Of a DNA stretch of 64,000 nucleotides, positions 29,018-38,392 are shown one piece after another. The stretch comes from a bacterium. GTDB lineage: Bacteria > Patescibacteria > Dojkabacteria > JAKAPS01 > JAJZLI01. A program made the translations under genes and the position numbers. The DNA is taken from NCBI GenBank assembly GCA_021816845.1, contig JAKAWT010000002.1, positions 62,001-126,000 of the forward strand, written 5' to 3'. Within the stretch, counting starts at the first letter, position 1; every line of letters starts with the position of its first letter. The notes beneath the pieces were generated by a model. The model was not told the origin of the DNA and did no database searches. It saw only the letters and a list, made by a program, of their open reading frames with translations.

Positions 29018-29746
29018 ATAAGATTTTATAATATTTGCAAAATAGCTGTATGAATATGCACCTAAAATTAATTGTCCTTGTACTTTGTTGTTCTTAAGTC
29101 TACCTATCACGATTGTTGGAGTTCCCTGTATATTGATCCTATTACCACTGGCTATATCCTTTTGTATATCCAGTTCATAAGTTTTATTAGTTACACAGGA
29201 TGCATATTTATTCATATTAAGTCCCATAGTTCTGGCGTAACCTGAAACAATAGAAGGGGTATTACTATTTTGTGCTGTTGTATACATTTTATTATAATAT
29301 TGCCAGAACTTACCTTGTGCTGCAAAGCATCTTCCTTCTATGGCCATTTCAGAAGATAATGGATGTATATTAGTTAATGGGTAATCTCTGAAAGCGAATA
29401 CGGCTTGACCAGTTTTAACAAAATTTGTATATATAGAATTTCCTGCTCCATTTGCAAATTGTTTACAGAAAGGACATTGGAAATCACCATATTCTACTAT
29501 TCCAACTTTTGCAGTCTTTAAATTGCCTTCAACTGGATAAGAACCAAGTGATACAGTTACATCTTTGTTATTTGTAGGTGGAGTAGCAATATTGGACGTT
29601 TTTGTTGATGTATTAGAATTGTTGTTTCTTGACGCTGTATTGCTAGATAATACTATAGCTGCAGCTATAATGATTCCTGCAATAACTATTGAAATTGGTA
29701 ATACCATTGGGTTGGTGTGCTTAGTATTTAGATTATCCTGATTCAT
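29012..29746 (-). CDS. Membrane-anchored DsbA-like thiol-disulfide oxidoreductase
   Basis: 244 residues: N-terminal membrane helix (about 14-34), a Ser/Asn/Thr linker to about 62, then a thioredoxin-fold DsbA domain. The active site is YGDFQCPFCKQF with Cys91 and Cys94; the helical insert has the Cys pair GRCFAAQ and ASCVTNK, and the cis-Pro loop is GTPTIVIG. It would introduce or shuffle disulfides in exported proteins, several of which in this window carry paired Cys residues. Its -10 box places transcription start at the ATG. It overlaps the Fic-like gene tail to tail by 6 bases. Confidence 0.87.
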   Translation of the reverse strand: MNQDNLNTKHTNPMVLPISIVIAGIIIAAAIVLSSNTASRNNNSNTSTKTSNIATPPTNNKDVTVSLGSYPVEGNLKTAKVGIVEYGDFQCPFCKQFANGAGNSIYTNFVKTGQAVFAFRDYPLTNIHPLSSEMAIEGRCFAAQGKFWQYYNKMYTTAQNSNTPSIVSGYARTMGLNMNKYASCVTNKTYELDIQKDIASGNRINIQGTPTIVIGRLKNNKVQGQLILGAYSYSYFANIIKSYL

Positions 29747-29754
29747 ATCTACAC

Positions 29755-29763
29755 ATTATAACA
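29755..29763 (-). promoter_or_regulatory. Extended -10 promoter of the DsbA-like gene (TGTTATAAT)
   Basis: Minus-strand TGT followed by a perfect TATAAT (29755-29760) ends 8 bases before the ATG; no ribosome-binding site is present. Confidence 0.65.
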
Positions 29764-29859
29764 TACATTTTATACTTGAATCCATATTTCTATGTTTAAG
29801 AATCAGTATTGGAAATATTATATCTTTAGTGTTTAACCTTGTTAATATTGCTTGTTTAT

Positions 29860-29868
29860 TGATATAAT
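29860..29868 (+). promoter_or_regulatory. Extended -10 promoter of gatCAB (TGATATAAT)
   Basis: TGA plus perfect TATAAT (29863-29868) ends 7 bases before the gatC ATG at 29876. An upstream in-frame ATG at 29852 would precede this promoter. Confidence 0.65.
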
Positions 29869-29875
29869 AATTTGT

Positions 29876-30157
29876 ATGATAACAAAAAAAGATATACTCC
29901 ATATAGCAAAACTATGTAATATCAAAATAGAAGAAAGTGAAATTTCAAAATTCCAAAATCAATTGGCTCAAATTATAGATTATATAAATATATTAAACGA
30001 GGTTGATACAGAGGATATAGATTCATTTTTTGAAGTTAATGATTTAGCTACTGTTTTACGTGAAGATACGACTGATATTTCTTTAGATTTTGATGATATC
30101 AAGATAAATGCTATTAATACAGATAAAACTCAAATAAAGGTTAACAAAGTATTATGA
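29876..30157 (+). CDS. gatC: Aspartyl/glutamyl-tRNA amidotransferase subunit C
   Basis: 93 residues. The pattern KKDILHIAKLCNIKIEESEISKFQNQLAQIIDYINILNEVDTE matches GatC (V-x-x-x-A-x-L-A-R-L-x-x-x-E-E-E-x-x-x-F-x-x-Q-L-x-x-I-L). GatC is the belt linking GatA and GatB. The start is set by the TATAAT box 7 bases upstream. Its stop overlaps the gatA start (ATGA). First gene of the gatCAB operon. Confidence 0.93.
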   Translation: MITKKDILHIAKLCNIKIEESEISKFQNQLAQIIDYINILNEVDTEDIDSFFEVNDLATVLREDTTDISLDFDDIKINAINTDKTQIKVNKVL

Positions 30158-31545
30158 TTGATAAACTTAAAGAACAGATAGATAATAAAAAAATTAGTGT
30201 AGAGGATGTTGCCAAAGAATATATATCTAAAGCTAAAAAATTGAATCCTGAACTTAATGCTTATATATCTATAACTGAAGATTATGCTCTATCTCACTTG
30301 TCTTATAGTCCGCAAAATAAGCTTTCTGGAATACCTGGAATCATAAAGGATAATATCAATATAAAAGGGTTGAGAACCACTGCAGGGTCACGTATACTTG
30401 AAAATTATATATCCCCCTACTCTGCTTCTGTAGTTTTAAATTTGTCTGATTTTACATTAGTTGGAAAAGGAAATATGGATGCTTTTGCCTTTGGGTCTTC
30501 AACTGAAAATTCAGGATATGGGGTTACTCATAACCCATTAGATAAAACAAGGGTGGCCGGTGGTTCTAGTGGTGGTGTTGCAGCAGCAATAGCGTCTGGT
30601 TCAGCATTGTTTGGTATAGGGACTGATACTGGTGGATCAGTAAGACAGCCCGCATCTTTTTGTGGGGTTGTAGGATTAAAACCAACATATGGATTATGTT
30701 CTAGATATGGTCTTATTGCAATGGGATCATCTTTTGATACTCCTGGTGTAATAACCAGAAATGTATATGATTCTGCTTATGTTCTAAATGAGATTGCAAA
30801 ATATGATAAAAAAGACTCAACTTCTATGAAGGTTGCAAAACAAGATTATACAAAATTTAGGGATATTAAAGATTTAAGGGTGGGAGTTTTAAATTTTTCA
30901 GAAGAAGGTGTTGATTCTGATGTAATAGATGCATTTTCAAATAGTATTAAAACTATAAAATCATTGGGTTGCAAAGTAAAAACAATTGATCTACCTCATT
31001 TAAAGTATTCTTTGGCTGTATATTATATTCTTGTACCATCAGAAATAAGTGCTAATTTAGCAAGATATGATGGAATTAGATTTGGTAATCATCCAGAAAA
31101 AACTGAAGATAATAATTTTGAATCATTAAGTGATTTCTATGTAGAGGCTAGATCTAAATTTGAAGATGAAGTTAAAAGAAGAATAATAATAGGTACATAT
31201 ACATTATCTTCTGGTTATTATGATGCATATTTTAATAAAGCTTTAAAAGTAAGAAACATAATAAAACAGGAGATTAAAAATGCTTTTCTAGATGTTGATG
31301 TAATCATATCACCTACAACACCCAGCGTAGCTTTCAAAATAGGAAAGAAAATAGAAAACCCACTTAGTATGTACTTGTCTGATATATTTACAGTATCTTC
31401 GAATATTGCAGGTATACCAGCTATATCAATACCAAACGGTTATTATAATAAACTACCTACTGGGCTTCAGATTATGGGGAGGTCATTTGGGGAGAGTACA
31501 ATACTCTCATTAGCTAATTTTATAGAGCAAAAGTTATGGAAGTAA
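30154..31545 (+). CDS. gatA: Aspartyl/glutamyl-tRNA amidotransferase subunit A
   Basis: Amidase that releases ammonia from glutamine for conversion of Glu-tRNA(Gln) and Asp-tRNA(Asn). The Ser-cisSer-Lys triad is visible: Lys in PGIIKDNIN, the two Ser residues in the amidase signature VAGGSSGGVAAAIASG and TDTGGSVRQPASFCG. The C-terminus GLQIMGRSFGE is also conserved. 463 residues, slightly short of the usual 485. Overlaps gatC by 4 bases and gatB by 10. Presence of the complex implies that GlnRS and/or AsnRS is lacking. Confidence 0.97.
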   Translation: MIDKLKEQIDNKKISVEDVAKEYISKAKKLNPELNAYISITEDYALSHLSYSPQNKLSGIPGIIKDNINIKGLRTTAGSRILENYISPYSASVVLNLSDFTLVGKGNMDAFAFGSSTENSGYGVTHNPLDKTRVAGGSSGGVAAAIASGSALFGIGTDTGGSVRQPASFCGVVGLKPTYGLCSRYGLIAMGSSFDTPGVITRNVYDSAYVLNEIAKYDKKDSTSMKVAKQDYTKFRDIKDLRVGVLNFSEEGVDSDVIDAFSNSIKTIKSLGCKVKTIDLPHLKYSLAVYYILVPSEISANLARYDGIRFGNHPEKTEDNNFESLSDFYVEARSKFEDEVKRRIIIGTYTLSSGYYDAYFNKALKVRNIIKQEIKNAFLDVDVIISPTTPSVAFKIGKKIENPLSMYLSDIFTVSSNIAGIPAISIPNGYYNKLPTGLQIMGRSFGESTILSLANFIEQKLWK

Positions 31546-33005
31546 AAACAATTATAGGGCTTGAAATACATGTACAGTTAAAAACAAAATCTAAAATGTT
31601 TTGTTCTTGTTCCTCTGAATACTTTAATGATATTCCTAACTCTCATATGTGTCCTGTCTGTTTGGGGCTTCCAGGTGCATTACCTGTTATTAATAAAGAA
31701 GCTGTAGTACAAGCTATCAGAGTTGGTGAGGCTTTAAATTTAGATATAAATAGTAAATCCAGATTTGATAGAAAAAATTATATGTATCCGGATCTCTTTA
31801 AAGGCTATCAAATTACTCAATTTGAATTTCCAATAACAACTTCAGGATACGTATACATAAATGTAAATAATGGAGATAAAGGATCCAAATCCAAGAAGAT
31901 AAGAATTCTAAGAGCTCATATGGAAGAAGATACTGCAAAATCTACTCATTACAGTGATCATACACTCCTTGATGGAAACAAAGCTGGAGTACCTTTACTT
32001 GAAATTGTATCTTATCCTGATATGGAATCTAGTGAGGAGGCGAAAGAATATGCCAAAAAGATTTATAACATAGTTCGATTTATACAAGCATCAGATTGTG
32101 ATATGGAAAAAGGTCAGATGAGATTTGACTTGAATGTGAATTTGAAAATTACAAAAAAGGAAGGAGGCTCTGTAGTGAAAGAATACAGAACGCCTATTGT
32201 GGAAGTTAAAAACCTTAATTCTTTTAGAGCTTTAGAAAGGGCAACTTTATATGAAGAGGAAAGACAATTAGAAGAATTTAGAAAAAATGCAGAAATTGCT
32301 CAGGTTGGTAATAAAGTAACCAGAGGATGGAATGATAATCTATCTAAAACTTTTTTTCAGCGTGAGAAAGAGGAGAGTAACGATTATAGATATTTTCCAG
32401 AGCCTGATCTACCACCGTTATATCTAAATAAGGAATTTATAGATAATGCAAAAAAGAGTATTGGAATATTACCTGATGAGGCTTTAAAAATACTGGAAGA
32501 TAAGTACAAAATAGGGAGTAATATAGCTACTACTATAGTAGAAGATAGATCATACTATAATTATTTTTTAAGTGAACTTATAAAATATAAAGGATCTCCA
32601 TCAAATCTTGCAAATTGGATAGCTGGGTATATAGTAGGTCTTTTAAACGAATCAGGAAAAAGTATATTAGATATAAGTTCTGGGATGCTAGCAATATTGT
32701 TGAATCTTGAAGATGCAAATAATTTATCTTCTTTAAAGATAAAAGATATTCTAAAAGAGGTTATTTTAGAGAATTCAGATTTAGATAAACTTATAAATGA
32801 CAATATTATAATTAAAGATGATAATATGTTAGATACTACGATAGATAACATTTTAGCTAACAATAAGGAGGAAGTTTTAAAATATAAGTCTGGAAAAGAT
32901 GGTATATTGTCATATTTAATAGGACAAGTTATGAGGGAAATGCAAGGAAGGGCAGATCCAAGCAGTATAAAAGAAAAATTACTAAAAAAGATAAATTCTA
33001 TCTAA
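31536..33005 (+). CDS. gatB: Aspartyl/glutamyl-tRNA amidotransferase subunit B
   Basis: tRNA-binding kinase/transamidase subunit. GLEIHVQLKTKSKMFCSCS at the N-terminus and CPVCLGLPGALPV carry the Cys residues of the GatB zinc site; SRFDRKNYMYPDLFKGYQITQFE is the conserved catalytic-cradle block. The middle has RAHMEEDTAKS and GVPLLEIVSYPD. The C-terminal YqeY-like tail (about 410-489) is present and ends VMREMQGRADPSSIKEKLLKKI, the tRNA-binding end. 489 residues is full length. Confidence 0.97.
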   Translation: MEVKTIIGLEIHVQLKTKSKMFCSCSSEYFNDIPNSHMCPVCLGLPGALPVINKEAVVQAIRVGEALNLDINSKSRFDRKNYMYPDLFKGYQITQFEFPITTSGYVYINVNNGDKGSKSKKIRILRAHMEEDTAKSTHYSDHTLLDGNKAGVPLLEIVSYPDMESSEEAKEYAKKIYNIVRFIQASDCDMEKGQMRFDLNVNLKITKKEGGSVVKEYRTPIVEVKNLNSFRALERATLYEEERQLEEFRKNAEIAQVGNKVTRGWNDNLSKTFFQREKEESNDYRYFPEPDLPPLYLNKEFIDNAKKSIGILPDEALKILEDKYKIGSNIATTIVEDRSYYNYFLSELIKYKGSPSNLANWIAGYIVGLLNESGKSILDISSGMLAILLNLEDANNLSSLKIKDILKEVILENSDLDKLINDNIIIKDDNMLDTTIDNILANNKEEVLKYKSGKDGILSYLIGQVMREMQGRADPSSIKEKLLKKINSI

Positions 33006-33043
33006 AAATCCAATTATATTAAATTGTAAATATGATGAATTTT

Positions 33044-33052
33044 TGATATATT
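33044..33052 (+). promoter_or_regulatory. Extended -10 promoter before the 33059 gene/dnaE (TGATATATT)
   Basis: TGA plus TATATT (33047-33052) ends 6 bases before the ATG at 33059. It probably drives the anchored protein together with dnaE. Confidence 0.5.
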
Positions 33053-33058
33053 CTTTAT

Positions 33059-33604
33059 ATGCAGAAATTGAGTATATCAATGGTTTCATTAGTTTTTATT
33101 GTGATATTTTTTTCAGCCCCTATATTCGCATATTCATTTTTTAATGTTAAAATAACTTCTGATGGGCAATCCCCTCTTAATAATTACATTAGTCTTTCAT
33201 CTTTGATAAAATCAGAGAGAAATTTTAAATCAGTAAAAATCACTTGGGATTTGCCTTCTGGTGTACTTTTAAAATCTGGATCTCTAATACAGTATTGGAC
33301 TAGTGTAAGCCAAGGTTCTTCACTACTTAATAGTATAGAAATACTACCCAATAATCCTGGGGTATACAATGTGAGCGTCGCTGCAGTAGCATATACTAAT
33401 TCAGGATCAAACTATGTCAACTCTGATCAAGAAACTTTAGTTGTGAATAAGAATTTGTATCTAGAACCAGTTACAACGCTTTTTAATATAGAGGTTTGGG
33501 GTCTTAATATATTTAAAGTAGCTTTACTTTTGATATATCTATTTATAGTATATAAGATTTTTATATTCCTATATAAAGAATTTAGAAAATATATTGATTC
33601 ATGA
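33059..33604 (+). CDS. Exported protein with Ig-like domain and C-terminal membrane anchor
   Basis: 181 residues, no named family. A signal peptide is likely: MQKL followed by a hydrophobic stretch ending SAPIFAYS (about residue 25). The middle is a beta-sandwich pattern (VKITWDLPSGVLLKSGS, SIEILPNNPGVYNVSVAAVAY, ETLVVNKN), similar to Ig-like or DUF11-type surface modules. A hydrophobic helix (about 148-172, VALLLIYLFIVYKIFIFLY) and a short basic tail anchor it. The stop overlaps the dnaE start, so a surface protein gene is co-transcribed with the replicative polymerase gene; that linkage looks like operon packing rather than shared function. Confidence 0.6.
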   Translation: MQKLSISMVSLVFIVIFFSAPIFAYSFFNVKITSDGQSPLNNYISLSSLIKSERNFKSVKITWDLPSGVLLKSGSLIQYWTSVSQGSSLLNSIEILPNNPGVYNVSVAAVAYTNSGSNYVNSDQETLVVNKNLYLEPVTTLFNIEVWGLNIFKVALLLIYLFIVYKIFIFLYKEFRKYIDS

Positions 33605-36600
33605 AAAACAACGATTTTACTCATTTACATATGCATACTGAATATTCCCTTTTGGATGGGATGAGTAGTATCAAAAAACTTGTAGAAAAAGTTAAATCTT
33701 TAGGTATGACAAGTTGTGCAATTACAGATCACGGTGTTTTGTATGGAGCTCATGAATTTTATGATGAATGTAGAAAAAATGATATAAAAGCAATAATAGG
33801 TGTGGAAATATATCTTGCTAATGGATCAAGAAAAGATAAAACTCAAAATAGAAATGAAAATTATAGCCATCTTACGCTTCTTGCAGAAAATGAAGAAGGT
33901 TATAAAAACCTTATCAAAATAGTATCCGATGCGAGTGTTAATGGTTTCTATTATAAACCAAGAACAGATATAGATTTTCTAAAATCTCATTCACAAGGTA
34001 TTATTGCATTGTCTGGTTGTCTTGGTGGTGATATTGCAATACAAATATTAAAAGGAAATATAAAAGAGGCATATGGTTATGCTGAACAATTTATAGATGT
34101 TTTTGGAAAGTCCAACTTTTATCTTGAGGTTCAGAGGAATGGTATTAAAGAGCAGGATAAGGTCAATGAGGTATTGTTTGAAATGGGTAGAGATCTTGAT
34201 ATACCTTTAGTTGCTACTTGTGATTCACATTATTTGGATAAGGAGGATAGTTATGCACATGAAGTCCTACTCTGTATTGAGACTGGAAAGACAATTGATG
34301 ACAAAGATAGAATGAGATTAGGATCAAATGAATTTTATGTTAAAAGTCCTGAAGAGATGATTAAACTTTGGGAGGATCGCCCTGAGTGTATTGAGAACAC
34401 TAATATTATTAGGGATAGATGTAATGTTGAAATTAAATTTAACGGCTTTATATTCCCGGATCTAAGGATACCACAAAGATATAATGGAGACTTTGGATTA
34501 AGGTTAAGAGATTTAGTGTTTAAAAGAGGTAAAGAAAAGTTAGGAAGAGATTTTAGCGAGAATGAGCTTGAAAGGATAAATTATGAACTTGATATTATAA
34601 TATCAAAAGGGTTTGCGTCATACATGCTTATGGTAGCAGATTTTACAGATTATTTATCTAAGGAGGATATACCTACTACTACTAGAGGTTCAGCAGCAGG
34701 ATCATATATAGCTTACCTTATAGGTATAGTACCTATAAATCCATTAATTTTTGGATTATCTTTCGAAAGATTTTTAAATCCTTTAAGACCAAAAGCTCCA
34801 GATGTAGATTTAGATATAGCGAGTGCTAGAAGAGAAGACGTTCTAAATTATGCAGTATCCAAATATGGATATAATAGAGTTTCACAGATTGTAACTTTTG
34901 GTAGGATGAAGGCAAGAGCTGCGATTAGAGATGTGGGCAGAGTTTTAAAAGTACCTCTATACACAGTTGATAAAATTGCTAAATTAATACCACAGGGAGA
35001 ATATACTATCAAAGAAGCTATAGAGAAAATTCCTGAAATCAAGGAAGCAATGAAAGATCCTACTATATCTAACATGTTAAATATAGCGCAAAGAATGGAA
35101 GGTATAGCAAGACATGCCTCAATACATGCTTGTGGAGTCTTAATTACTCCAGAGAATTTAGACAATCACGTTCCTATATCTTTTGATAGAAAATTAAAAA
35201 GATTCGTATGTCAATATAATATGATAACACTAGAAGAACTTGGCTATATGAAAATGGATTTTCTAGGTTTGACTAATCTTGATATCATTTCGGAGTCCCA
35301 AAGACTTATACTGGAGAATAGGAATGAAGATATTGATTTTTCTACTATCCCTCTTGATGATAAAAAAACTTTTAGAATGTTAAAAGACTCAGATACACTT
35401 GGTGTATTCCAAATAGAATCTAGAATAATGAAGGATGCTATAAAAATATTGAAACCTGAAAATATATTTGATATCTCTGCTTTGATTGCATTGAATAGGC
35501 CTGGTCCTATGGCTAATATCCCTCATTACGCTGCACGAAAGGAAGGTAGAGAAAAAGTAGAATATATTGATCCTAGGATGGAAAGTTATCTAAAGAGGAG
35601 CTATGGAGTTATGGTTTATCAGGAAGATTTATTACGTACAGCTATTAACCTTGCTGGGTTTGATTGGGGTGAAGTTGATAAACTGAGGAAGGCTACTGGT
35701 AAGAAGAAACCAGAAATACTCCTTTCAATGAAAGACTCTCTGATAGAAAGATTTATTGAACATGGAATGAAAAAAGAGGTGGCAGAAAAATTATTTGAAT
35801 TATTTATGCCATTTGCACATTATGCATTTAATGAAGCTCATGCTGCATCCTACTCTATTATTTCATACAGGACATCCTATATCAAGGCTAATTATCCAGT
35901 AGAATTCTTAGCAGCATTACTCCAGTCACACCTTGGTAACTTAGAGAAAATAGCGGAAATTATTCTTGAGGCAGAAAGGAAAAAAATTAAGATACTACCT
36001 CCTGATATTAATAAAAGCATGCCTGAATTTCACATAGAAGATAATAACATAAGATATGGACTGAATAGTATAAAGGGTCTTGCAACTTTGGCAGTCAAAG
36101 AAATCATAAAAGCTAGAGAAGAAGGAGGTGTATTTAAATCTTTAGATGATTTTTGTAATAGAGTCAATATTTCTTCTTTAAATAAAACTTCTTTTGAAGT
36201 ATTAATAAAATCAGGTACTATGGATGCTTTTGGTAAGAGATCAGCATTACTTAAAGATTATAGTAAAATATCTCTTTTATATAATGATAAAAAAATCAAC
36301 GATCAAATTGGACAAATTGGTTTTTTTGAGGATGATAATGAAGATGATATCCCATACACAACTCTTTCAGATATTGAAGAGGTATCTGATTTAGAGAAAG
36401 CTTTATGGGAAAAGGAATTACTGGGAGTATATATTACATATCACCCACTTAGAAAATACATTTTATATTTTAAAAATAATCAAATACTGGCTCTAAATGA
36501 TTTTGAAAATATAAAAAATGGTACAAAAGTCTCTGTTGGTGGTTTAATTCAAGGTATAAAATATCATATGACAAAAAGTTCAGGGAAAAGGATGGTATTT

Positions 36601-37089
36601 GCCCATATTGAAGATCTTATATCTGAATGTGAAATCATAATATTTCCTGATACGTATGAAAAAATAAAAGATAAAATCCCTAGTAATGGTTCAGCTGTAA
36701 TTGTTAAAGGTGTTGTTAATATAGTGCAAAATGACAGAGTTGTTGACTCTTTAGATGAAGATATTGAAGCAATTAGTACATCTCAAGATAAAATAGAATA
36801 TAAGATAATAGTAGATGATATTATTACTGTTACTGATGAAGACTTAAAAAAAGATAAAGAAAAGATCATTGATAAAGTTGAGATTAATGTGGCTGATAAA
36901 ACAACAAAAGATCAATTAATAAAGCTAAATGAGATGATTAAAGATTTTGAAGGTGATATTTCTGTACTTTTGAAGTTAGATGGTGATAGAGTTGTGAATT
37001 TAAAAAATAAAGTTATTTATAATGAGGAATTCAGATCAGCTATTGAGAGTATTGTCGGTATCAATAGTATTAGTCTAGTTTATACATAG
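33601..37089 (+). CDS. dnaE: DNA polymerase III subunit alpha
   Basis: Replicative polymerase of C-family, 1162 residues. The PHP domain starts at once with THLHMHTEYSLLDG, and metal-binding His/Asp residues recur in ITDHGVLYG and CDSHYLD. Palm motifs are TRGSAAGSYIAYLIGI and PDVDLDIASARR, which holds the two catalytic Asp; fingers contain HASIHACGV and YQEDLL. A helix-hairpin-helix region and a C-terminal OB fold (KVSVGGLIQGIKYHMTKSSG, about 960-1040) follow. The PHP metal ligands look intact, so PHP exonuclease proofreading is possible; no dnaQ was seen here. Stop is TAG. Confidence 0.97.
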   Translation: MKNNDFTHLHMHTEYSLLDGMSSIKKLVEKVKSLGMTSCAITDHGVLYGAHEFYDECRKNDIKAIIGVEIYLANGSRKDKTQNRNENYSHLTLLAENEEGYKNLIKIVSDASVNGFYYKPRTDIDFLKSHSQGIIALSGCLGGDIAIQILKGNIKEAYGYAEQFIDVFGKSNFYLEVQRNGIKEQDKVNEVLFEMGRDLDIPLVATCDSHYLDKEDSYAHEVLLCIETGKTIDDKDRMRLGSNEFYVKSPEEMIKLWEDRPECIENTNIIRDRCNVEIKFNGFIFPDLRIPQRYNGDFGLRLRDLVFKRGKEKLGRDFSENELERINYELDIIISKGFASYMLMVADFTDYLSKEDIPTTTRGSAAGSYIAYLIGIVPINPLIFGLSFERFLNPLRPKAPDVDLDIASARREDVLNYAVSKYGYNRVSQIVTFGRMKARAAIRDVGRVLKVPLYTVDKIAKLIPQGEYTIKEAIEKIPEIKEAMKDPTISNMLNIAQRMEGIARHASIHACGVLITPENLDNHVPISFDRKLKRFVCQYNMITLEELGYMKMDFLGLTNLDIISESQRLILENRNEDIDFSTIPLDDKKTFRMLKDSDTLGVFQIESRIMKDAIKILKPENIFDISALIALNRPGPMANIPHYAARKEGREKVEYIDPRMESYLKRSYGVMVYQEDLLRTAINLAGFDWGEVDKLRKATGKKKPEILLSMKDSLIERFIEHGMKKEVAEKLFELFMPFAHYAFNEAHAASYSIISYRTSYIKANYPVEFLAALLQSHLGNLEKIAEIILEAERKKIKILPPDINKSMPEFHIEDNNIRYGLNSIKGLATLAVKEIIKAREEGGVFKSLDDFCNRVNISSLNKTSFEVLIKSGTMDAFGKRSALLKDYSKISLLYNDKKINDQIGQIGFFEDDNEDDIPYTTLSDIEEVSDLEKALWEKELLGVYITYHPLRKYILYFKNNQILALNDFENIKNGTKVSVGGLIQGIKYHMTKSSGKRMVFAHIEDLISECEIIIFPDTYEKIKDKIPSNGSAVIVKGVVNIVQNDRVVDSLDEDIEAISTSQDKIEYKIIVDDIITVTDEDLKKDKEKIIDKVEINVADKTTKDQLIKLNEMIKDFEGDISVLLKLDGDRVVNLKNKVIYNEEFRSAIESIVGINSISLVYT

Positions 37090-37192
37090 AAATTTATGAT
37101 TCTATTTTGATTTTTACCTTATCATTCCTCTTTGTCAATACAATAGATAATAATCCCAAATTTACAATCATTCCATAATTTACATATGAAGA

Positions 37193-37780
37193 CTATATAT
37201 AATTTTTTAAAAAACTTTTTCTATGAATAGTACAGATACCGTTTTCTTTAATTAATTCTATATGTTTTTTTGTTCCGTACCCTACATTTTTATCAAACTC
37301 ATATATTGGATATATTTTAGAATATTCTTTCATTATTTTATCCCTCTCCACTTTTGCAATAATTGATGCTGCTGCTATAGAATAATGAGTAGAATCTCCT
37401 CTTACAATCATACTATAATTGGTATGAAATTTTTCTTTGAAATAACCATCAATTAAAGTATATTTTGGATCCAGATTTATTATTATCTCATTGATACCTT
37501 TTACTATAGAGTTAGAAATACCAAATTCATCTATATAGTCATTAGGTATTATACTTATATGATAACTTCCTTCCTTTTTGAGAAAATCACTTAGTAATTC
37601 TCTCTTTGCCTTACTTATTTTTTTTGAATCATTAATACTAGGATTTACTTTTGTGTCACTTAACAATTTATAGCCAGCTATTACTACTGGTCCTGCTAAG
37701 GGTCCTCTTCCTACTTCATCTATTCCTATAATATTTGGATATTTTAAAAGTAATTCTTGTTCAAGACTACTTTTTAACAT
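37193..37780 (-). CDS. rnhB: Ribonuclease HII
   Basis: Removes RNA of RNA-DNA hybrids and single ribonucleotides. The DEDD-type site is visible: Asp-Glu in IGIDEVGRGPLAGPVV, Asp in TLIDGYF, and Asp in SIIAKVERDKIM. GYGTKKHIELI and the terminal IHRKSF are also family marks. 195 residues is typical. The start lies 14 bases inside rplS, so it is the last gene of the rplU-rnhB operon, an arrangement (rplS-rnhB) common in bacteria. Confidence 0.96.
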   Translation of the reverse strand: MLKSSLEQELLLKYPNIIGIDEVGRGPLAGPVVIAGYKLLSDTKVNPSINDSKKISKAKRELLSDFLKKEGSYHISIIPNDYIDEFGISNSIVKGINEIIINLDPKYTLIDGYFKEKFHTNYSMIVRGDSTHYSIAAASIIAKVERDKIMKEYSKIYPIYEFDKNVGYGTKKHIELIKENGICTIHRKSFLKNYI

Positions 37781-38123
37781 TTTCTTTTACAAGTAGAGCT
37801 TTCTTACCTATCCTATCTCTTAGATAATGTAATTTGGCCCTTCTTACTTTACCTTTCCTTATTATTTCTATTTTAGCAATGTTTGGAGAATGTAATGGGT
37901 ATATTCTTTCTACTCCAATACCTTTGGATATCTTTCTTACTACAATATTTTCATGTGTACCAGAATGACTTCTTTCAAGGACGATACCTTCAAATATTTG
38001 TATTCTAGCTTTTTCACCTTCTATAATCTTGTTATGAACTTTAATAGTATCACCTACACCTACTTCTAAACGTTCTTCTTTGATATGATCTTTTTCTATT
38101 TTATTTGTTAGGTATGTATTCAT
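37767..38123 (-). CDS. rplS: 50S ribosomal protein L19
   Basis: 118 residues. Recognised from VGVGDTIKVHNKIIEGEKARIQIFEGIVLERSHSG, the Sm-like core, the RKISKGIGVERIYPLHSPNI loop and the end GKVRRAKLHYLRDRIGKKA. L19 sits at the 30S-50S interface. It overlaps rpmA (ATGA) and rnhB. Confidence 0.97.
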   Translation of the reverse strand: MNTYLTNKIEKDHIKEERLEVGVGDTIKVHNKIIEGEKARIQIFEGIVLERSHSGTHENIVVRKISKGIGVERIYPLHSPNIAKIEIIRKGKVRRAKLHYLRDRIGKKALLVKENVKK

Positions 38124-38386
38124 AATTCTATTACATCAATAGCAAATGTATCTTTTTTTACTTTAGTCATATGTCTAAAAAACACCTTACCATCTATTTT
38201 TGAATAGATAGTGAAATCCCTACCCATTCCAACATTTTTCCCAGGATGGAATTTTGTCCCTTTCTGTCTTACTATAATAGTTCCTGGTTTTACTAACTCA
38301 TCAGCGAATCTCTTTACCCCTCTTCTTTTACCCTTAACATTACTTCCTTGATTGGCTTTACCTCCTGATGCTTTTACATGTGCCAT
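38120..38386 (-). CDS. rpmA: 50S ribosomal protein L27
   Basis: 88 residues starting MAHVKASGGKANQGSNVKGK, so the mature A-H-x-K N-terminus that reaches the peptidyl-transferase centre is encoded directly, with no cleavable Firmicutes-type extension. GVKRFADELVKPGTIIVRQKG and FHPGKNVGMGRDFTIYS are the conserved body. There is no Shine-Dalgarno before the ATG, which lies 6 bases after the methyltransferase stop. Confidence 0.97.
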   Translation of the reverse strand: MAHVKASGGKANQGSNVKGKRRGVKRFADELVKPGTIIVRQKGTKFHPGKNVGMGRDFTIYSKIDGKVFFRHMTKVKKDTFAIDVIEL

Positions 38387-38392
38387 AGTTTC